From RUG472 sp045224495 (GTDB lineage Bacteria > Bacillota > Clostridia > Christensenellales > CAG-138), in contig JBGVAK010000063.1 of the NCBI GenBank assembly GCA_045224495.1, forward strand, positions 1 to 10,904: a stretch of DNA of 10,904 bases. The letters are read 5' to 3'. Position 1 is the stretch's first letter; each line of letters opens with the position of its first letter. The notes beneath the pieces were generated by a model. It searched no databases and had not been told where the DNA came from. It saw only the letters and a list, made by a program, of their open reading frames with translations. Made by a program: the position numbers and the translations under genes. Shown piece by piece: positions 6,843-10,904 of the stretch.

Positions 6843-9062
6843 ATGTTTGCAAAAGTGATCGTGGACATCGCCCATGCGGCGGTGGACCGTGCCTTCACCT
6901 ATCGCATACCCGAAGGGCTGGACGTTCGTTCCGGCCATCACGTGCTGCTGCCCTTCGGACAAGGGGACCACGTGAAGGAGGGGTTCGTCCTCTCCGTCAG
7001 CGAAGAAAGCGACCTCGAAGACGGCGTGACCGTCAAGGACGTCCTTGCCTGCATGGAACCCTATACGGTGCTGCTGCCTGAGCAGATCGCCCTGGCGGAA
7101 TGGATGCAGGAGGCGTACCACTGCTTGCTGGTGGACGCTCTGCGGCTCATGATCCCCGCCCAACTGCGCGGCAGCCGCATCCATGAGAAGAAGGAGCGGA
7201 TCGTGTTCCTGGCGGATCCCGCCGCCGAATTCATCTCCAAGTCCCATATCCAACGAGACGTGGTAGAATTGCTCCAGAAGACCGGGCAGCCCATGGCCGT
7301 CCGGGATATCCGGGCCTTCTTGCCCGGCTCCGGCCCGGCCATCACGGCCCTGCTGAAGAAGCGAGTCCTGTCCGAGAGCAGCTTCACGGTGTTCCGCCGT
7401 CCGGAGTACAGCACCCGGGCGGAGGACGTGCCGGAGCTCACGGCAGAGCAGGCGGCGGCCCTCGACCAGGTGGAGGCCCTCTCCCCCGGCCGGACGGCCC
7501 TTCTATACGGCGTCACAGGCAGCGGCAAGACGGAGGTGTACCTCCGATGCATCGAGGATTGCCTGCAGCAGGGCAAGGGCGCCATCGTGCTGGTGCCGGA
7601 GATCGCCCTGACGCCCCAGACCGTGGGCCGGTTCGCCGCCCGCTTCGGGGACAGGATCGCCGTGCTCCACAGCCGTCTCTCCGCCGGGGAGCGGTTCGAC
7701 GAATGGCGGCGCATCCGTCTTGGGCAGGCGCCCATCGTCATCGGCGCCCGCAGCGCCGTGTTCGCCCCGGTGGAGAATCTGGGCCTCGTCATCATCGACG
7801 AGGAGCATGAAGCCAGCTACCAAAGCGAGATCACGCCCCGCTACCACGCTTTGGACGTAGCCCGTCGCCGGGTCAGAATGAGCGGCGGAAAGCTGCTTTT
7901 AGGCAGCGCCACCCCGTCCCTTTTGAGCTACTACCGGGCTTTGAGCGGCAGCTACGAGCTCATCGAGCTCAAACACCGGGTGGGCGGACGGCCCTTGCCC
8001 ACGGTGTCCATCGCGGACATGCGGGCGGAGTTCTTGAACGGCAACAACGGCATCTTCTCCTCGTTGCTCATCAGCAAGCTGGGCGAATGCCTGAAACAAG
8101 GCCACCAGGCCATGCTGTTTTTGAACAGACGGGGATATTCCACCTTCGTCTCCTGCCGGGCCTGCGGGTACGTGCTGACCTGCGACAACTGCGATATCTC
8201 CATGACCTACCACAAGGCCCAGAACGCGGTCCGCTGCCACTACTGCGGAGCACGAAAGCCCCTGCCCAGCGTCTGCCCCCACTGCGGCAAGCCCTTCATC
8301 AAGTATTTCGGCGTGGGCACGGAGCAGGTGGAGGAACAGATCCAGCAGTGGTTCCCCGGCACCAGTACGGTCCGCATGGATGCGGACACCGTGACCCGTC
8401 GGGACGCTTACGAGCAGATCCTCTCTTCCTTCGGACGGGGGGAGGCTCAGATCCTGATCGGCACCCAGATGATCGCCAAGGGCCACGATTTCCCCAACGT
8501 AACGCTGGTGGGGGTCATCGCGGCGGACACCACCCTGCGCTTCCCGGACTATCGGAGCGGGGAAAGGACCTTCCAGCTCCTGACCCAGGTCTCAGGCCGG
8601 GCCGGGCGGGACAAGGACCCGGGACAGGTGGTCATGCAGACCTACGTGCCGGATCATCCCGTGCTCCAGTTCGCCCGGGTCCAGGACTATGCGGGCTTCT
8701 ACCAGTACGAGATCGCCCAGCGCAAAAAGTGCCTCTACCCACCCTTCTCCCTGTTCATCCGGCTGCTGTTGTCCGGCGATAACGAGGACGCGCTGATCGA
8801 GCGCGGGAAGGAGTACGCCAAAGCGTTGGAAGCGGATCTACGCGCCGCTCTCGGTACAGATGGTCAGGGAGACCTGTTGCTCCTGCTGGCCGCCCCCGCC
8901 CCCATCGCCCGGATCGCGGGGCAGAGCCGGTACCAGATCCTGGTGAAGCTGTTGCGCACCAAGCGTCTCCCCCAGGCCCTCCACGCTGTGTACGACTTTG
9001 AGACCGGCCACCGGGAGGACGGATTTTTGAAGATAGAGATCAACCCACAGGACATGTTTTGA
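6843..9062 (+). CDS. priA: Primosomal protein N' (replication restart helicase PriA)
   Basis: PriA recognises stalled or repaired forks, unwinds the lagging strand 3'-to-5' and loads the replicative helicase. The 739-residue protein is of normal length. The N-terminal DNA-binding region begins with the family-typical DIAHAAVDRAFTYRIPEGL. The helicase core has Walker A GVTGSGKT (223-230), VPEIALTPQ, the DEEH box (319-322) and GSATPS. Eight cysteines (438, 441, 447, 450, 465, 468, 478, 481) form the two zinc sites inserted in the second helicase lobe. IGTQMIAKGHDFPNVTLVG and the Q-SGRAGR motif VI follow, then a C-terminal domain. The ATG at 6843 is fixed by AGGAGG (6831-6836), six bases upstream. 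No independent promoter was found in the 82-base gap after rpoZ, so expression probably comes from read-through past the stem-loop at 6781-6810. Downstream, def and fmt are replaced by an ABC transporter. Confidence 0.97.
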   Translation: MFAKVIVDIAHAAVDRAFTYRIPEGLDVRSGHHVLLPFGQGDHVKEGFVLSVSEESDLEDGVTVKDVLACMEPYTVLLPEQIALAEWMQEAYHCLLVDALRLMIPAQLRGSRIHEKKERIVFLADPAAEFISKSHIQRDVVELLQKTGQPMAVRDIRAFLPGSGPAITALLKKRVLSESSFTVFRRPEYSTRAEDVPELTAEQAAALDQVEALSPGRTALLYGVTGSGKTEVYLRCIEDCLQQGKGAIVLVPEIALTPQTVGRFAARFGDRIAVLHSRLSAGERFDEWRRIRLGQAPIVIGARSAVFAPVENLGLVIIDEEHEASYQSEITPRYHALDVARRRVRMSGGKLLLGSATPSLLSYYRALSGSYELIELKHRVGGRPLPTVSIADMRAEFLNGNNGIFSSLLISKLGECLKQGHQAMLFLNRRGYSTFVSCRACGYVLTCDNCDISMTYHKAQNAVRCHYCGARKPLPSVCPHCGKPFIKYFGVGTEQVEEQIQQWFPGTSTVRMDADTVTRRDAYEQILSSFGRGEAQILIGTQMIAKGHDFPNVTLVGVIAADTTLRFPDYRSGERTFQLLTQVSGRAGRDKDPGQVVMQTYVPDHPVLQFARVQDYAGFYQYEIAQRKKCLYPPFSLFIRLLLSGDNEDALIERGKEYAKALEADLRAALGTDGQGDLLLLLAAPAPIARIAGQSRYQILVKLLRTKRLPQALHAVYDFETGHREDGFLKIEINPQDMF

Positions 9063-9071
9063 GGATATAGT

Positions 9072-10889
9072 ATGACTGAAAAGAAGCAAAAACGATCCCC
9101 ATGGCGGCTTTTCTTCCGCGTGGTGAAACCCTATTGGGGACATCTGATCGTCGCGGCCCTGTTCGTGCTGCTGGCCGCCATATGCGTGTATTTAGCGCCC
9201 TTCGTGACCAGCTTCACCTTGGACTACGTGATCCGGGACGTGGATCCCCACATCCCGGAGCCCATCTTCCGCTGGATCAAGAGCCTGGGCGGTCGGGAAT
9301 ACTTCGCCGAGCACCTGGTCCTTTGCGGCGCGGTGTACTTGGGGTTCACCGTGCTGAACGGCGTGTTCACATACCTTAGGCGCCGGGCCACGGCCTATGC
9401 GGCCGAGGGCATGGCCAAGACGTTGCGGGACGCCCTCTACGAGCATATCAACGCTGTGCCCTACGACTACCACAAGCACGTGTCCACAGGCGATCTGGTC
9501 CAGCGGTGTACCTCCGACGTGGAGACCGTGCGCCGGTTCCTCAGCGTCCAGATGATGGACATCCTTAGGACCGCGGTCATGTTCTTCACGGCGTTGGTGA
9601 TCCTGCTGCGCATCCACGTGCCCATGGCCCTCATCTCCATGGTCACGCTGCCCTTTTTGGTCGTGTCCTCCTTCGTCTACTTCCGCTATGTGCAGAAGTA
9701 TTTCAAGGACGCGGACGAGGCGGAGGGCCAGCTGTCCGCCGCCCTGCAGGAGGATCTGACGGGGGTGCGCATCGTCCGAGCGTTTGGGCAGGAGCGAGCG
9801 GAGTATGAGAAGCTGACGAAGCTGAACGCCAAGACCCGGGACGCCAACATCCGGCTCAATCGGCTGTTGGGCTACTACTGGGGCATGTCAGACGCCGTGG
9901 GCTTCGCTCAGATCGGCATCTCCCTGGCGGCTGGCGTCTATTTCTGCGCCAAGGGCACCATGACGCTGGGCCTCGTGACCCTCTTCTCCACCTACACCAC
10001 CATGCTCACCTGGCCCGCGCGACAGCTGGGCCGCATCTTAGCCGACATGGGCAAGGCCTCCGTGTCCCTCAAGCGGCTCACTGAGATCATGGATGCCGCG
10101 CCGGAGACGGAGCCAGGCAAGGCCCTCACAGTGGACATGACCGGGGACATCCGCTTCGACCACGTATGCTTCGGCTACGATGCCCCGGACGACGTGTTGA
10201 AGGACATCTCCTTCACCGTGAAGCCCGGCGAGACGGTGGCCATCCTGGGCGCTACGGGCTCCGGCAAGAGCAGCCTGGTGCAGCTTTTGCAGCGACTCTA
10301 CACCTGCACACGGGGTAAGATTACCATCGGCGACGTGGACATCAACGACATCGACCACGCCTGCCTTCGCCGGAACATCGGGATAGTGCTCCAGGAGCCC
10401 TTCCTCTACTCCCGCTCCATACGGGATAACATCCGCATCGTGAACCCCACTGCCACCGACACCGAGGTAGAAGAGGCGGCCCGCATCGCCGCCATCCACG
10501 ACGTGATCATGGGCTTTGAGAAGGGATACGACACGCTGGTGGGCGAGCGGGGCGTGACCCTCTCCGGCGGCCAGCTCCAGCGGGTAGCCATCGCCCGGAC
10601 CCTGATGCAGAAGGCGCCCATCCTGATCTTCGATGATTCCATGAGCGCCGTGGACACGGAGACCGACGCCAAGATCCGGGACGCCCTCTACGGCATGAAG
10701 CGGGACGGGATCCTCTTCATCATCTCTCACCGCATCACCACCCTCTGCGAGGCGGATAAGATCCTGGTCCTGGAGGGCGGCCGGCTGGTAGACGAGGGCA
10801 CCCACGAGGAACTGATTCAGAAACCCGGGCTCTATCGGCGCATCGCCGAGATCCAGGACGCCCTGCCGAAAGGAGGTGACGCGGCGTGA
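9072..10889 (+). CDS. ABC exporter half-transporter (permease-ATPase fusion), likely the degenerate-site subunit of a heterodimer
   Basis: The 605-residue protein has an N-terminal membrane domain with about six hydrophobic spans (first within residues 20-50; last pair in about 275-325). The C-terminal nucleotide-binding domain has Walker A GATGSGKS (393-400), Q-loop Gln441, signature LSGGQ (497-501), Walker B ILIFDD ending at 521-522, D-loop SAVD and switch His553. At the catalytic glutamate position Walker B has Asp522 (DD instead of DE). This substitution is known in one subunit of heterodimeric exporters such as TM287/288, LmrCD and BmrCD. The next gene starts on this gene's stop codon, consistent with a partner subunit. 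Substrate cannot be read from sequence; drugs, lipids or peptides are possible. AGGA at 9062-9065, overlapping the priA stop, serves as a modest ribosome site, so this gene is probably co-transcribed with priA. Confidence 0.93.
   Translation: MTEKKQKRSPWRLFFRVVKPYWGHLIVAALFVLLAAICVYLAPFVTSFTLDYVIRDVDPHIPEPIFRWIKSLGGREYFAEHLVLCGAVYLGFTVLNGVFTYLRRRATAYAAEGMAKTLRDALYEHINAVPYDYHKHVSTGDLVQRCTSDVETVRRFLSVQMMDILRTAVMFFTALVILLRIHVPMALISMVTLPFLVVSSFVYFRYVQKYFKDADEAEGQLSAALQEDLTGVRIVRAFGQERAEYEKLTKLNAKTRDANIRLNRLLGYYWGMSDAVGFAQIGISLAAGVYFCAKGTMTLGLVTLFSTYTTMLTWPARQLGRILADMGKASVSLKRLTEIMDAAPETEPGKALTVDMTGDIRFDHVCFGYDAPDDVLKDISFTVKPGETVAILGATGSGKSSLVQLLQRLYTCTRGKITIGDVDINDIDHACLRRNIGIVLQEPFLYSRSIRDNIRIVNPTATDTEVEEAARIAAIHDVIMGFEKGYDTLVGERGVTLSGGQLQRVAIARTLMQKAPILIFDDSMSAVDTETDAKIRDALYGMKRDGILFIISHRITTLCEADKILVLEGGRLVDEGTHEELIQKPGLYRRIAEIQDALPKGGDAA
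10868..10879 (+). promoter_or_regulatory. Near-perfect Shine-Dalgarno for the next gene
   Basis: GAAAGGAGGTGA is fully complementary to the standard 3' end of bacterial 16S rRNA over 12 bases and ends 6 bases before the GTG at 10886. It is embedded in the last codons of the ABC transporter gene (encoding part of the PKGGDAA tail). It decides the start of the downstream gene and predicts high translation despite the GTG codon. Confidence 0.88.
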
Positions 10890-10904
10890 GTTATCAGGAA
10901 GAAC
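10886..10904 (+). CDS. Start of a downstream gene, cut by the window edge; probably the partner ABC exporter subunit
   Basis: A GTG at 10886 overlaps the preceding stop TGA (GTGA) and begins the open frame MSYQEE before the window ends. The optimal Shine-Dalgarno at 10868-10879 supports it as a real start. Six residues cannot identify the product. That it is the second half of a heterodimeric ABC exporter is inferred only from the tight coupling and the degenerate Walker B of the upstream subunit. Confidence 0.7.

Noticed and set aside
6773..7081. Plus-strand frame opening with TTG in the rpoZ-priA gap and running into priA
   Set aside because: It runs out of frame through the strongly supported priA start, has an Arg/Pro/Gly-rich product typical of shifted GC-rich frames, and no ribosome site at its start.

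Overview
This window is a compact run of conserved housekeeping genes, all on the + strand. The DNA is GC-rich (roughly 60% by eye, not computed). The organism is most likely a GC-rich member of the Clostridia (Bacillota). Three things point there: pcrA followed directly by ligA; a yicC - gmk - rpoZ - priA cluster; and a LigA and an AIR-synthase-like protein whose sequences resemble clostridial forms. Shine-Dalgarno sites are strong and the one clear promoter is a classical sigma-A type. This placement is inference from gene order and protein character, not from a database search.

Layout. Positions 1-2043 hold the 3' part of pcrA (UvrD-type helicase, start off the window). Positions 2053-4017 hold ligA (NAD-dependent DNA ligase). 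Positions 4014-4982 hold a PurM/HypE-like protein of unknown function whose start overlaps the ligA stop. A sharp sigma-A promoter at 4992-5021 then begins a second block: a YicC/YloC-family endoribonuclease (5045-5920), gmk guanylate kinase (5936-6559), rpoZ RNA polymerase omega subunit (6566-6760), a perfect stem-loop (6781-6810), and priA primosomal helicase (6843-9062). An ABC exporter half-transporter (9072-10889) follows, and the start codon of a further gene, probably its heterodimer partner, overlaps its stop codon at 10886. No intergenic gap exceeds about 90 bases, so no stretch is left unexplained.

How they work together. PcrA, LigA and PriA serve DNA repair, nick sealing and replication restart. 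Gmk and omega link GMP/GDP metabolism with RNA polymerase. YicC is an RNA-processing enzyme. PcrA carries the C-terminal Tudor-like domain known in the family to contact RNA polymerase. The exporter appears appended to the priA end, where Bacillus has def and fmt.

I found no RNA genes, CRISPR array, insertion sequence, prophage or clearly novel system. The points worth a second look are modest: the orphan HypE-like gene coupled to ligA, the absence of remA and coaBC from the gmk cluster, the stem-loop ahead of priA, and an ABC subunit with a degenerate Walker B paired with a very strongly initiated downstream gene.
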